In this document: positions 1-8,223 of the stretch, piece after piece
Position numbering within the stretch: position 1 is the first letter of the stretch
Layout: each line of letters begins with the position of its first letter
DNA from: DATAMF01 sp964472565
GTDB taxonomy: Bacteria; Chloroflexota; Anaerolineae; Aggregatilineales; Aggregatilineaceae
Length of the DNA stretch: 64,000 nt
Reading direction: 5' to 3'
Assembly: GCA_964472565.1 (NCBI GenBank)
Contig: CAYYNB010000005.1
Location: 1 to 64,000 of the forward strand
Program-made: the position numbers and the translations under genes
The notes under the pieces: generated by a model
Databases searched by the model: none
Told to the model about the DNA's origin: nothing
The model's input: the letters and a program-made list of their open reading frames with translations, nothing else

Positions 1-131
1 CCGGGTTTTGAGTTGTAAAGGTGCAATGATTCTCGAATTTATAATAGCACGGATGTTCGGGATTGTCATCACCATTGAGATACTAACTTGGATGGCTAAC
101 TTCGATGGTTAATAAGAGAGAGATTACAGAT

Positions 132-156
132 GGGGCAATGCGTGAAGTGCCCCTAC
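132..156. repeat. Palindromic repeat unit 1, CCCCTAC boundary
   Basis: A 6-bp inverted repeat (GGGGCA at 132-137, TGCCCC at 148-153) is closed by CCCCTAC at 150-156. The same heptamer ends the other two palindromes, at 279-285 and 390-396, so the three look like copies of one family of intergenic palindromes. Function is unknown. Confidence 0.45.
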
Positions 157-255
157 GAATCTCGCCCCGCGCGATACCTTTGGCGAATCCCTCGATCAGG
201 GGATTGTTCGGTTATGAATGATTATACATCCAATGAGAATGTCCGGTCGTGACGC

Positions 256-285
256 GTAAGGGCAGGTTTGCAAACCTGCCCCTAC
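256..285. repeat. Palindromic repeat unit 2, near-perfect 30-bp palindrome
   Basis: Positions 260-281 form a perfect 22-bp palindrome centred between 270 and 271. It extends to 256-285 with a single mismatch (259/282). The right edge is CCCCTAC. A perfect palindrome of this size in non-coding DNA is typical of REP-like or miniature mobile repeats; it has no T-tract of a terminator. Confidence 0.7.
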
Positions 286-363
286 AAACGCCTCCGCATT
301 CGATCCACCTTGTTCGCCAACGGTATCCCGCGCAGCTAAACATTACCCACAAATCAGGGATGA

Positions 364-407
364 GGGGGAAACAGGCGTTATGCGGTTCACCCCTACGGGC
401 ACGTGCC
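364..407. repeat. Palindromic repeat unit 3, imperfect
   Basis: An imperfect inverted repeat (G-rich left arm at 364-371, TTCACCCC at 386-393) ends with CCCCTAC at 390-396. It is followed directly by the 10-bp palindrome GGCACGTGCC at 398-407. It shares its boundary heptamer with units 1 and 2. Confidence 0.4.
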
Positions 408-462
408 GGTCCGTGTCTCAAAAGAATTAGCCCGCGCGGAGAAAGAGACGTAAAACGGTGAT

Positions 463-1284
463 TTAGAAGCGCCCGTTCCAGTCGGCTGTCGCGTATTGGG
501 TGGCGCAGAGTTCGGCGGCGCGGGCTTGTTCGGCAGGCGTCAGCGCGTTGCCGATCTCTAATTCCACATCGAAAATATCATGGAAACAATCCGCAGTGAT
601 CGATGCCGCTTCATCCCACGAGACGACGCGACCCAGCGCCTCGGCTAAGGTGGTGGCGCGCTGATAGACGCGGGAACGAGCGGCGGCTTGTTTTTCGGCG
701 TCTTCAAAGGCTAACACGTCCACAATCCGCGCAATGTCACCCGACAGCGGAAAGGAGCCATGCTGCAAAACCGCTCCAAAACGGCGCACCTGGGCACTGC
801 CGATCAGCTTTTTGTGGTTGACGGTGATTTCATAGTGGCTGGGGACTTCAAAACAAACAGGGCCTTTGGTGTTGGCTATGCTCTCGGCGCGGCGATCCGC
901 CTCCGCAGACGCGCCCAAACGGTGCAAGGCTTCGAGCAGGGCACGACTCAACCGGCGATAACTTTCGACAATATCACCCGCTACGATGGGATCAGTCGCC
1001 TTCAGCGCAACGCTATAGGTGAGTTCATCGGTATGTAAAATGGCGCGGCCCCCCGTCAGGCGGCGAACGAGATGCCAGCCATGCGCGGCCAGTTGATGCT
1101 GATCGACGTCGGCCAGGGGTTGGGTGTAGCCGAGTGACAAACATGGCGGTTCCCACGCATAAAAACGGAGGGTCGGTAAGACTCGATTTTCGGCCACCGC
1201 TTCCATAATAGCCTGATCGATTGCCATATTCATGGGGCCATCACACACACCAGTCACCAACATACGCCAGGTCGCAGCGCTCAT
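463..1284 (-). CDS. Lipoate-protein ligase / octanoyltransferase (LipM/LplA family)
   Basis: A BPL/LplA/LipB-fold enzyme of 273 aa that moves octanoyl or lipoyl groups onto lipoyl domains of 2-oxoacid dehydrogenase or glycine-cleavage proteins. Visible family signatures are RRLTGGRAILH, the KKLIGSAQVRR stretch with its substrate-binding Lys, and LQHGS. A Cys in CFEVPSHYEI sits where the LipM/LipL octanoyltransferases carry their catalytic Cys, which favours an amidotransferase/octanoyltransferase over an ATP-dependent ligase. I chose the ATG at 1284, preceded by AGGA at good spacing, over an ATG five codons upstream at 1299. A good minus-strand -10 (TATAAT) lies at 1325-1330. Confidence 0.85.
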   Translation of the reverse strand: MSAATWRMLVTGVCDGPMNMAIDQAIMEAVAENRVLPTLRFYAWEPPCLSLGYTQPLADVDQHQLAAHGWHLVRRLTGGRAILHTDELTYSVALKATDPIVAGDIVESYRRLSRALLEALHRLGASAEADRRAESIANTKGPVCFEVPSHYEITVNHKKLIGSAQVRRFGAVLQHGSFPLSGDIARIVDVLAFEDAEKQAAARSRVYQRATTLAEALGRVVSWDEAASITADCFHDIFDVELEIGNALTPAEQARAAELCATQYATADWNGRF

Positions 1285-1335
1285 TTTTAGTCCTATCATT
1301 GATCAACCGTCACACACCCGGCGGATTATAACACA

Positions 1336-1364
1336 TTGAGGCTTTGATTTTTTACAGGTAGAAT
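1336..1364 (+). promoter_or_regulatory. Candidate sigma70-type promoter of LCP gene
   Basis: TTGAGG at 1336-1341 and TAGAAT at 1359-1364 are separated by 17 bp, giving a start near 1371 and a short leader before the Shine-Dalgarno at 1382-1385. Prediction is from sequence only. Confidence 0.4.
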
Positions 1365-1391
1365 TAGGTTTAATGAAGAGTGGAGTATGTC

Positions 1392-2675
1392 ATGTCAGAT
1401 CAACGAATCCCGCCCCCTAACAACGAGCCAATCCGCCCCAGCGACCTGGAACGGACCACTTCAAATTCGGGAGGGCATTGGTATAACTTTCCCGGCCAAC
1501 CCACATTGCAGCAGCCACGCGTTGAACCGATGCCAGAACGTGAGAACCGGCATAATGGGCGACAATCGGCACGGGACCGGGTGCGGCGGCGCAAAGTTCG
1601 GCGGGAACTAGGCGCGCCGGATGATTGGGCGTGGGTGGTGATTGCAGCAGCGCTGCTGGGCATGACGGTGATCATGAGTATGGCGGTGTTCTTCTTGCTC
1701 CAGGCGACACGCGGCGCATCGGGACGGACAAATGCGACCAGTGTGCCGATGGAACCTACCTCGGTGATCTATGGGCCGGGCGGGATTCTCGAAGGGGAAG
1801 CGGGCACGGGCGGGATGCTGGGCAACGGGGAAAGCATGATCATCCATCCGTGGGATGGTGAGGAACCCTTCACGATTTTGTTCATGGGTATGGATATGCG
1901 CCCCGGCGATCTCGGCGCATCGGCACGCACGGACACGATGATCTTGATCCGAATTGATCCAATGACCGATCGTGTGGGGATGCTGAGCATTCCGCGTGAC
2001 CTGTATGTGGATGTGCCAGGGTATGCCTTGCAGCGCATTAACACGGCGTACAGCCTGGGGACCTTCGAGGGAGAAGCGGGCGGGCCGCTGCTGGCGATGC
2101 AAACGGTGCAATATAACCTCGGTATCCGGATCAACGAATATGTGATGGTGGACTTCAATACCTTCATCAAAATCGTGGACCTGATCGGCGGCGTTGACGT
2201 GGAAGTGAAAGAGACGATTTACGATCCTGAATATCCTGATATGAACTACGGCTACGATCCGTTTTATCTCGAAGCGGGATGGCGTCACCTGGACGGGGCA
2301 ACGGCGCTGAAATATGCCCGCAGCCGCCATTCGGCTGCTGAAGGCGATATTGACCGGGCACGCCGCCAACAACAGGTGATCTTTGCGATTCGGGATAAGG
2401 TGCTGGCAAAAGACTATATTCCCACGCTGGCGGCGCAGGCTCCGCAGTTGTGGTCGGAGATGAGCGATGGCATTAAAACCGGGCTGTCGCTGGACCAGAT
2501 TCTGGAACTGGCGTGGTATCTGAAAGATATACCCTTTTCAAACTTCACGCAGGGGGTGCTTGACTATAACTATGTGGAGTCGGCTATGGTGAACGGTATG
2601 TCGATTCTGATCCCGTCGCGAAATAAGATGCCCGCGCTGATGACACAAGTTTTCGGCGAGAACTACAACCAGTAA
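1392..2675 (+). CDS. LytR-CpsA-Psr (LCP) family cell-envelope ligase
   Basis: LCP proteins transfer undecaprenyl-linked glycopolymers to peptidoglycan or other acceptors outside the membrane. The 427-aa protein has a polar, Arg-rich cytoplasmic N-terminus, one membrane segment at about 80-104, a Gly-rich spacer and the LCP domain. Family motifs visible are the ARTDTMIL strand, the SIPRDLYVDVPG loop, and the distal KYARSRH plus GDIDRARRQQQ segment that contacts the pyrophosphate lipid. The ATG at 1392 is preferred because GGAG lies six bases upstream; a GTG at 1380 in frame would overlap that ribosome site. It converges on the pseudokinase gene with only 12 bp between stops. Confidence 0.9.
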   Translation: MSDQRIPPPNNEPIRPSDLERTTSNSGGHWYNFPGQPTLQQPRVEPMPERENRHNGRQSARDRVRRRKVRRELGAPDDWAWVVIAAALLGMTVIMSMAVFFLLQATRGASGRTNATSVPMEPTSVIYGPGGILEGEAGTGGMLGNGESMIIHPWDGEEPFTILFMGMDMRPGDLGASARTDTMILIRIDPMTDRVGMLSIPRDLYVDVPGYALQRINTAYSLGTFEGEAGGPLLAMQTVQYNLGIRINEYVMVDFNTFIKIVDLIGGVDVEVKETIYDPEYPDMNYGYDPFYLEAGWRHLDGATALKYARSRHSAAEGDIDRARRQQQVIFAIRDKVLAKDYIPTLAAQAPQLWSEMSDGIKTGLSLDQILELAWYLKDIPFSNFTQGVLDYNYVESAMVNGMSILIPSRNKMPALMTQVFGENYNQ

Positions 2676-2687
2676 GCACCCGGCGCG

Positions 2688-3773
2688 CTAACTCAGCGTA
2701 AGGGCTGCAATCACTGAGACTACGACGACGATCACCACGACGATCACCAGCCACTTCCAAAGCGAGGGGGGGGCTGCGGTAGGAATGGTCGTGGGGATGG
2801 CGGAGGGGATGGTGGTATTGTCTTCGTCATCCAAACGGCTGAGGCGAAAACGGGCGATGTCGGACTGGCGCTTGCGGACCACCGTAGCGGTTTCACGCTC
2901 CAGGGCCAGGGTTTCGTACTGGGTAGTGATTTCGTTTTGCTGTAAATCCGCTAACATTTCGCGGGCCGAGGCGTAACGATCCTGGGGGTCTTTGCTAAGA
3001 GCCTTGAGGACCACCTGATCGATACGCGGGTCCAGCCCAGGGCTGATCTGGCTGGGCAGTGGGGGCGCAGCGTGCAGATGCTGGTTCATCAGCGCTTCGC
3101 GGGTTTCGCCTTTAAAAGGTACATCCCCTGTAATCATCTCATAAAGCAGCACCCCCAGGCCATACACATCACATTGGGGAGACTCACAATGTCCGGCGAA
3201 CTGCTCCGGCGCAAGATAGGCCGCGGGTGTGGTACGAGCCGCATCGGTGGGGGGGTGTTTTTTGGCCAGACAGTGAATGGTAAAATCGGTCAACACCGGG
3301 CGATGCGTAGAATCGAGTAACACATTGTCCGGTTTGATGCTGCCATGTGCAATCCCCTGGTCATGGGCATAGGCTACTGCACTGCCGATTTGAGTGAAGA
3401 GGCGCATCATTTCTTCGCGGTTGATGCCGGTGGGATTGGTGGAAATAAAATCACGCAGAGTCCCGCCTTCGAACAATTCCATGACGAGATAATACACATC
3501 GTTGTCAGTGCTGAACTCAAACATACGGATGATATTGGGATGTTTGAGGCTGACGATACGCTGGATTTCGCGCTGAAAACAGAGGGTCAGCTCAGACGTT
3601 TTGGGGAGATTGGGATAATAGATCTTCACGGCCACATCGCGCTGAGTGGCTGAGTTGAAGGCGTGGTAGACCTCGGTACGGAGGCCACGTCCGATCAAAC
3701 GACGGATAACCATCTTCCCTAGTTTGGCACGAGGTGAAAGCTGAAAGGGTGATCTGTGTTCGCTCATAGACAC
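2688..3773 (-). CDS. Membrane-anchored Hanks-type protein kinase fold, probable pseudokinase
   Basis: The 361-aa protein has a Ser/Thr kinase fold (about 20-280), a charged linker and a C-terminal membrane segment at about 338-358 with almost nothing beyond it. Gly-rich loop IGRG and the ATP-anchoring Lys50 (VAVKIY) and Glu69 are present. The catalytic HRD loop reads HGSIKPDN, so the catalytic Asp is Ser145, and DFG reads DFT (163-165). APE at 188-190 is intact. Loss of the catalytic base argues for a nucleotide-binding scaffold rather than an active kinase. No PASTA or other sensor domain is present. It lies upstream of adk on the same strand direction, with a hairpin between. Confidence 0.85.
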   Translation of the reverse strand: MSMSEHRSPFQLSPRAKLGKMVIRRLIGRGLRTEVYHAFNSATQRDVAVKIYYPNLPKTSELTLCFQREIQRIVSLKHPNIIRMFEFSTDNDVYYLVMELFEGGTLRDFISTNPTGINREEMMRLFTQIGSAVAYAHDQGIAHGSIKPDNVLLDSTHRPVLTDFTIHCLAKKHPPTDAARTTPAAYLAPEQFAGHCESPQCDVYGLGVLLYEMITGDVPFKGETREALMNQHLHAAPPLPSQISPGLDPRIDQVVLKALSKDPQDRYASAREMLADLQQNEITTQYETLALERETATVVRKRQSDIARFRLSRLDDEDNTTIPSAIPTTIPTAAPPSLWKWLVIVVVIVVVVSVIAALTLS

Positions 3774-3778
3774 CTATT

Positions 3779-3806
3779 AAGGGCGCAGCATAAACCGCGC
3801 CCTTCG
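3779..3806. other. Intergenic 8-bp-stem hairpin without T-tract
   Basis: An 8-bp perfect stem (AAGGGCGC / GCGCCCTT) with a 10-nt loop sits between the 5' end of the pseudokinase gene and the 3' end of adk, both on the minus strand. There is no U-tract on either side, so it is a weak terminator candidate or an mRNA stability element. Confidence 0.3.
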
Positions 3807-3812
3807 TGTGCG

Positions 3813-4391
3813 TTAACCGAGGCAGGACTTCGCCAAAGCAAAAACATCCTGATAAATTTCATCAATCGGGCGGTCTGCATCGACATCACGGACCAGGCCC
3901 GCTTTGGCGTGATAGTGGGGCATCACGCTGGCTTCGATCTGGGCGTGATCGCTCAGACGGCGTTCGATCACTTCGGGCTTGTCGTCGGCGCGGCCTTCCT
4001 GACGCCCCATCAGCCGCTGGCGAGCAATTTCCATATCGAGTTTGAAGTCGATGACCATAGAGACCCCGCTCCCTAGTTCCTGGAGCAAATCATCTAAGGC
4101 CTGGGCCTGGGCTGCGGTCCGGGGGAAGCCGTCGAAGATAGCACCGGCCTGGGCATCGGGCTGCTGCAAGCGCTCGCGAACCATGCCAATGGTGATTTCG
4201 TCGGGAACCAAAGCTCCACGCGACATATATTCCTGGGCTTTGATGCCGAGCGGCGTTTTTTCACCGAGATGCTTACGGAAAAGTTCGCCGGTGGAAAGCT
4301 GAACCAGACCTAATTCTTCGGTCACTTTTTTCGCCTGGGTGCCTTTACCGCAGCCGGGTGGTCCAAAAAAGACAATAAAAGCTGATGACAT
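3813..4391 (-). CDS. adk: Adenylate kinase
   Basis: Catalyses ATP + AMP = 2 ADP in the cytoplasm. The 192-aa protein has the P-loop GPPGCGKGTQ, the AMP-binding STGELFR and DGFPRT segments and LVPDEIT, all standard for the family. It is the short form: the LID is brief (GRQEGRADDKPEV) and lacks the Cys4 zinc subdomain of long bacterial enzymes. The start at 4391 follows GAGGA at suitable spacing; the open frame extends 46 codons upstream but that extension has unrelated, low-quality sequence. It is not linked to secY or ribosomal genes here. Confidence 0.93.
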   Translation of the reverse strand: MSSAFIVFFGPPGCGKGTQAKKVTEELGLVQLSTGELFRKHLGEKTPLGIKAQEYMSRGALVPDEITIGMVRERLQQPDAQAGAIFDGFPRTAAQAQALDDLLQELGSGVSMVIDFKLDMEIARQRLMGRQEGRADDKPEVIERRLSDHAQIEASVMPHYHAKAGLVRDVDADRPIDEIYQDVFALAKSCLG

Positions 4392-4479
4392 CGCACATTC
4401 CTCGCTGTGTTTGTGAAGAAAAATTCTCAGTGAGAAATTGTATCCAAAGTCTTGCAGACAACAATAATTGATTTTGATT

Positions 4480-4803
4480 TTAAAACAAACGCGGCTGAAT
4501 GGGTGTTTCCTGGACCGCTGCATTATCACGGCGCTGCTTATAAGTGGTGATAACCTGCTCGGCCCACTTGACCAGATATTTTGAGGTCGAACGCCAGGCG
4601 GCTTCCTGCGCGCCGAGACCTAATTCTTCACGCGCGGCATAGACAACCTCAAACACACGTTCTTCGCCCAGCCGTGCGAAAAGAAGCGGGACAAAGAGGC
4701 GGTAGTTGCTGATGGCGGATGAGACGAATGATTCCGGGCACCCAGACTCACGCAGAGCTTCGGCTAGAATTTCTTTACTGAACGGATCGGGTCTTCTGGT
4801 CAT
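4480..4803 (-). CDS. Conserved-looking hypothetical protein, 107 aa
   Basis: I do not recognise this family. The product is soluble, charged and predicted helical, rich in Leu, Glu and Arg, with no membrane segment, signal peptide or metal-binding cluster. It begins with MTRRPDPFSKEIL; a GGGGTG stretch lies upstream of the ATG. It is 88 bp upstream of adk on the same strand and may share its transcript. Codon use resembles its neighbours, which supports a real gene. Confidence 0.55.
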   Translation of the reverse strand: MTRRPDPFSKEILAEALRESGCPESFVSSAISNYRLFVPLLFARLGEERVFEVVYAAREELGLGAQEAAWRSTSKYLVKWAEQVITTYKQRRDNAAVQETPIQPRLF

Positions 4804-4864
4804 GGTGTTTGCACCCCTGGCTGATCGAACGAATAGCTTTTAGTGTAGGCCAGAAGCGAGGAAA

Positions 4865-4890
4865 TAAAAAACCCCGCAAAGTATGCGAGG
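4865..4890 (-). terminator. Rho-independent terminator of tRNA-Met
   Basis: On the minus strand CCTCGC and GCGGGG pair around a 7-nt loop and are followed by TTTTTT. It lies just downstream of the tRNA 3' end. Confidence 0.75.
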
Positions 4891-4898
4891 TTAAGGAG

Positions 4899-4970
4899 TG
4901 GCGGCGACGGGATTTGAACCTGTGACAAAGGGCTTATGAGTCCCCTGCTCTACCACTGAGCTACACCGCC
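4899..4970 (-). tRNA. tRNA-Met (CAT anticodon)
   Basis: A 72-nt cloverleaf: acceptor stem GGCGGTG/CGCCGCC, D-arm TAGCTCAGTGGTAGAGCA, anticodon loop with CAT, and T-arm GGTTCAAATCC. The CCA end is not encoded. The mature 5' G1-C72 pair and the sequence fit an elongator Met tRNA; lysidine-modified Ile(CAT) cannot be excluded without a discriminating search. Confidence 0.93.
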
Positions 4971-4981
4971 AAGTGCAAGTT

Positions 4982-5009
4982 ATTATACCAGAACCCGACG
5001 TCGCGTCAA
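4982..5009 (-). promoter_or_regulatory. Promoter of tRNA-Met
   Basis: On the minus strand TTGACG (5009-5004) and TATAAT (4987-4982) are 16 bp apart, placing the start a few bases before the tRNA at 4970. Confidence 0.75.
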
Positions 5010-5074
5010 TGGTTTTTTGAGCGGGATCAGCTATAGTCAACTGGTAGCGCACATTCCGATCAGGTTGGAAATTC

Positions 5075-6235
5075 ATGGCTCCGCTGAAAAGAGTTTTAGT
5101 ACCCTGGGCGGTTGTCTGTCTGATGTCGTTGGGTATCAGCGCAACGATTGTAACCAGCCCGCTGTTGAAAGAAAAACACAAGAATCTGTTATGGGGAGAA
5201 TATCCGGTCACGCTGGATACGGCGCTATGCAGCGTAGACTGCGCGTACGAACGGGACCTGGTGGGTACCGGGTACACTGCCGATACGCCGCTGTCCTTTT
5301 GGGCGAAATATCCGCTGATGAATATGAGCGGGCACATTATCCAGCAAGTCTGGGATGTGCGGGCGGAACTGATTTTGCTCATCCTCAGCCGGATCGGGGT
5401 GCTATTTGGATTGGCGGAACTGTACCGACTGATCCAAGCCCAGTACGGCGAGGACAAGGCTATCCGAACGGTGTGGTGGACGATCTGCACGCCGACCCTG
5501 GCGCTTTATACCTGGGTGGTTACGTATCCCGAAGGATGGCAGCTTGGATTTACGTGTCTGACGTTTTATCTCTATTTCAAAGGGGATTATTGGACAGCCA
5601 GCCTGCCCGCCGCTCTGCTGGCTGTCAGCCGCCCGCAGGGTATATTGCTTTTGCCCGCGCTGGGGGTTGGGATTCTGCTGGATCGGACCAGCAACTGGCC
5701 GGAACGACTGAAACGGTTGGGGGCGGTCAGCCTGCTACCGGTTCTGGCGTGGTGCGCGTGGCAGGGCTATGCGACGGCGGTCAGCGGCGAATTGATGGCC
5801 CCGCTGACGTCGCAAAAGGTGCATGGACGGACAATTTTTCATGCGCCCATGCTGCCGCTGGTCCGATTCGTCAAACGGCGGTTTCTGATCGGATTTCAAA
5901 CACGCGGGATTGCTGTGGAAGCGGCGCAACTGGTGCTCGTCCTGTTTCAGGTGCTGCTGCTGATCGGGATATGGCGGCGCGGAAAGATTCGCACGGAAAT
6001 TACGCTGTTTACCTGTCTGACGGTGTTTGTCCCTCTGCATACCGGGCTGATCAGTACGGCGCGGTATGCACTGGTCACGGCGCTGCCGTGGATGCCTGTG
6101 ATCTGGCCGACACCACAACCTTTCAAAAAGCATGAGAAGGAACTGTGGCTGGTATTTGGTCTACTTGGCACGTTTTTTACCCTGATTGTGATCTCCTATC
6201 TCAACCGGGAATTTAAGCTCGGCTGGATCGCTTAA
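5075..6235 (+). CDS. Multi-pass membrane protein, putative GT-C mannosyltransferase-like
   Basis: The 386-aa protein has a signal-anchor-like N-terminus, then a loop with two Cys (CSVDC) and about eight hydrophobic segments, ending with a short polar tail. The layout and an SRPQGILLLP loop resemble PIG-V-like and other GT-C glycosyltransferases that use polyprenyl-phosphate sugars, but the family is not certain and the acidic first-loop motif is not clear. It stands alone after tRNA-Met and overlaps the convergent moaB by 4 bp. A second long open frame (5017-6135) overlaps it in another phase; it is Gly/Ala/Arg rich without domains and is a shadow. Confidence 0.75.
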   Translation: MAPLKRVLVPWAVVCLMSLGISATIVTSPLLKEKHKNLLWGEYPVTLDTALCSVDCAYERDLVGTGYTADTPLSFWAKYPLMNMSGHIIQQVWDVRAELILLILSRIGVLFGLAELYRLIQAQYGEDKAIRTVWWTICTPTLALYTWVVTYPEGWQLGFTCLTFYLYFKGDYWTASLPAALLAVSRPQGILLLPALGVGILLDRTSNWPERLKRLGAVSLLPVLAWCAWQGYATAVSGELMAPLTSQKVHGRTIFHAPMLPLVRFVKRRFLIGFQTRGIAVEAAQLVLVLFQVLLLIGIWRRGKIRTEITLFTCLTVFVPLHTGLISTARYALVTALPWMPVIWPTPQPFKKHEKELWLVFGLLGTFFTLIVISYLNREFKLGWIA

Positions 6236-6741
6236 CGCACGACTTCCCAGGCGAGATGTTCCAATTCGGGGGCGATCAGCTTCTCCCAGGCTAAACGAAC
6301 GGCATCGGGTGAGCCAGGGGTTGAAATAATCACTTTGCCGCGATAAACACCGGCTGTCGCGCGGGATAACATGGCGGCGGCCCCGACCTGCTGATAACTT
6401 AACATGCGGAACAATTCGCCAAAGCCGGGGAGTGTTTTTTCGAGTTTGCGACTCAGGGCGTCGTAGGTGCGATCACGCGGGGAGATGCCTGTGCCGCCAT
6501 TGAACAGGATGAGCCGCGCATCACCCGCGACTAACTCATCCAAAATATCCGCGACCTGATCGGCTTCGTCTTTGATCAGGCGGTAAGCTGCCACACGATG
6601 ACCAGCGGTTTCGATCTGGTCGCGCAGATAAGCGTAATTCACATCGGTGGCGGGGGTGCGGGTATCGCTCACGGTTACGATGGCGATAAAAACCGGACCT
6701 TGTTGGGCGGCGGTGGCATGGTGGTGTTCACTGCTGGTCAT
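6232..6741 (-). CDS. moaB: Molybdenum cofactor biosynthesis protein MoaB/MogA family
   Basis: The MoaB/MogA family adenylylates molybdopterin before metal insertion. The 169-aa protein has the start of the fold (IVTVSDTRTP), the catalytic-loop signature FNGGTGISPRDRTYD and the distal STPGSPDAVRLAWEKLI, as expected for the full-length 160-180 aa protein. Its likely client in this window is the sulfite-oxidase-type molybdoenzyme at about 40.5 kb. It converges with the preceding membrane protein gene with a 4-bp overlap. Confidence 0.9.
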   Translation of the reverse strand: MTSSEHHHATAAQQGPVFIAIVTVSDTRTPATDVNYAYLRDQIETAGHRVAAYRLIKDEADQVADILDELVAGDARLILFNGGTGISPRDRTYDALSRKLEKTLPGFGELFRMLSYQQVGAAAMLSRATAGVYRGKVIISTPGSPDAVRLAWEKLIAPELEHLAWEVVR

Positions 6742-6787
6742 GAATCCTCCTATATGAGAATGTATTGCATATCATAGGGGATTCAAG

Positions 6788-6823
6788 CAAAAAAGGGGAA
6801 CACCGCGTGATGTTCCCCTTTCG
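6788..6823 (-). terminator. Rho-independent terminator of glnA
   Basis: On the minus strand AAGGGGAACA and TGTTCCCCTT pair around an 8-nt loop and continue into a T-tract. It lies 16 bp past the glnA stop. Confidence 0.85.
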
Positions 6824-6839
6824 CATTCAGGCAAAAAAC

Positions 6840-8186
6840 TCAGATGGTGGTCAGATAACGCTCGCGTTCCCATTCGGAGACGTGAATACGGTATTCGTCC
6901 CACTCGGCGCGTTTGGCCGGTTCGTAGGCGTTGTAGATGTGTTCGCCTAAGGCACTCTTGACCAGTTCATCCTTCGCCAACTCGTTGAGCGCTTCTTCGA
7001 GTGTGCCGGGCAGAACATCAACGCCGTGGGCTTCACGTTCTTCGGTTGACCAGTGGAACACATCGTCGGTGACAGGTTCAGGCGGGGTCAAACCACGAGT
7101 GATACCATCGAGGCCAGCTTCAAGCATGACCGCAAAGGCCAGATACGGGTTGCAGCTTGGATCGGGGAAACGCAGTTCGACGCGAGTGCCATTTTCACGG
7201 CCTGGGGAATAGCGCGGAACGCGGATCAAAGCTGAACGGTTGCGCTGTGCCCAACAGACATAAACGGGCGCTTCGTAACCAGGGGTGAGACGCTTGTAGC
7301 TGTTTACAGTGGGAGCGACCACACCAGCCAATGCACGCGCGTGGGCTAACTGGCCCGCCACGAACTGCTGGGCAATGGTTGAGAGTTTGAAGCGCGGGCT
7401 GTCGCCATCATAGAAGCAGTTGGTGCCCGTTTTGATGTCGATGAGGCTCTGGTGAACATGCATCCCGCTGCCGTTGATGCCGAAAACGGGTTTGGGCATG
7501 AATGTGGCAAACAAGCCGTGTTGGACGGCCACGCCTTTGACCGTGTATTTGAACGTGATAGCATTGTCGGCGCTGTGCAGCGCATTTTCGTATTTGAAGT
7601 CCACTTCGTGCTGGCCCATAGCGACTTCGTGGTGCGCCATTTCAACGTGAATTTTCAGATCCATCAGGGCGTTGGTGATGTCGCTGCGGAGAATCTGCGC
7701 TTCATCGTTGGGCGAAAAGTCGAAGTAACCGCCGATGTCGTGCGGCACCGGGCCGGTTCCGTTTTGGCGGAAGAGGAAAAATTCGAGTTCAGGCCCCGTA
7801 TTGTAGCCAAAGCCCATTTGCGCTGCGTGATCGACTGCTTTTTTCAGGATATAGCGGGGATCGCCTTCAAAGGGTGTGCCATCGGGATTGTACACATCAC
7901 AGATAATCCGCGCGCGCAACCCACCCTGCGCTGCATCACGGGTCCAGGGCAGAATCCGATAGGTAACAGGGTCAGGACGCAGGAACATGTCGGATTCCTG
8001 GATACGAGCAAAACCCTGGATAGAAGAACCGTCAAACCATGTGCCACGATCCAATGATTCTTCCAGCAATTCACTCGGAATGGTCACGCTTTTGGTCACA
8101 CCAAAAATATCGGTGAATTGCAAGTCAATAAACTTAACACCTTCGTCTTTGGTAAGCTTCAGGACTTCGCTCGCCTTGTCAGTCAT
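6840..8186 (-). CDS. glnA: Glutamine synthetase, type I
   Basis: ATP-dependent condensation of ammonia and glutamate. The 448-aa protein shows the beta-grasp N-domain with DGSSIQGF, the metal/ammonium site segments EFFLF and the NGSGMHVHQS loop, and the RVELRFPDPSCNPY glutamate-binding segment. Length and the C-terminus (SEWERERYLTTI), without an adenylylation-type NLY motif, match the GSI-alpha group of Bacillus-like enzymes controlled by feedback rather than adenylylation. The start at 8186 follows AAGGAG nine bases upstream; an in-frame extension to 8396 would run through the promoter region and into fabD. It has its own terminator. Confidence 0.95.
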   Translation of the reverse strand: MTDKASEVLKLTKDEGVKFIDLQFTDIFGVTKSVTIPSELLEESLDRGTWFDGSSIQGFARIQESDMFLRPDPVTYRILPWTRDAAQGGLRARIICDVYNPDGTPFEGDPRYILKKAVDHAAQMGFGYNTGPELEFFLFRQNGTGPVPHDIGGYFDFSPNDEAQILRSDITNALMDLKIHVEMAHHEVAMGQHEVDFKYENALHSADNAITFKYTVKGVAVQHGLFATFMPKPVFGINGSGMHVHQSLIDIKTGTNCFYDGDSPRFKLSTIAQQFVAGQLAHARALAGVVAPTVNSYKRLTPGYEAPVYVCWAQRNRSALIRVPRYSPGRENGTRVELRFPDPSCNPYLAFAVMLEAGLDGITRGLTPPEPVTDDVFHWSTEEREAHGVDVLPGTLEEALNELAKDELVKSALGEHIYNAYEPAKRAEWDEYRIHVSEWERERYLTTI

Positions 8187-8223
8187 GCCGAATTTCTCCT
8201 TCAGTTGATCTTTCACACCTGCG

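Larger units (their letters stand above)
1..462. other. Non-coding leader region of window
   Basis: No convincing gene was found here. A 70-codon open frame on the plus strand from 249 lacks a recognisable domain and runs through the palindromic repeats, so it is not called. The stretch is explained mainly by three palindromic repeat units annotated separately. The minus-strand transferase gene ends at 463, so part of this region is its 3' flank. Confidence 0.6.

Noticed and set aside
249..461. 70-codon plus-strand frame in the first 460 bases
   Set aside because: Runs through palindromic repeats, no domain and no ribosome site.
1608..2372. 254-codon minus-strand frame opposite the LCP gene
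   Set aside because: It is the reverse of a well-supported LCP domain, His-rich and domain-free.
5017..6135. 372-codon plus-strand frame overlapping the membrane glycosyltransferase candidate in another phase
   Set aside because: Composition is Gly/Ala/Arg-rich without any domain, there is no ribosome site, and the in-phase frame at 5075 has a clear membrane-protein pattern.
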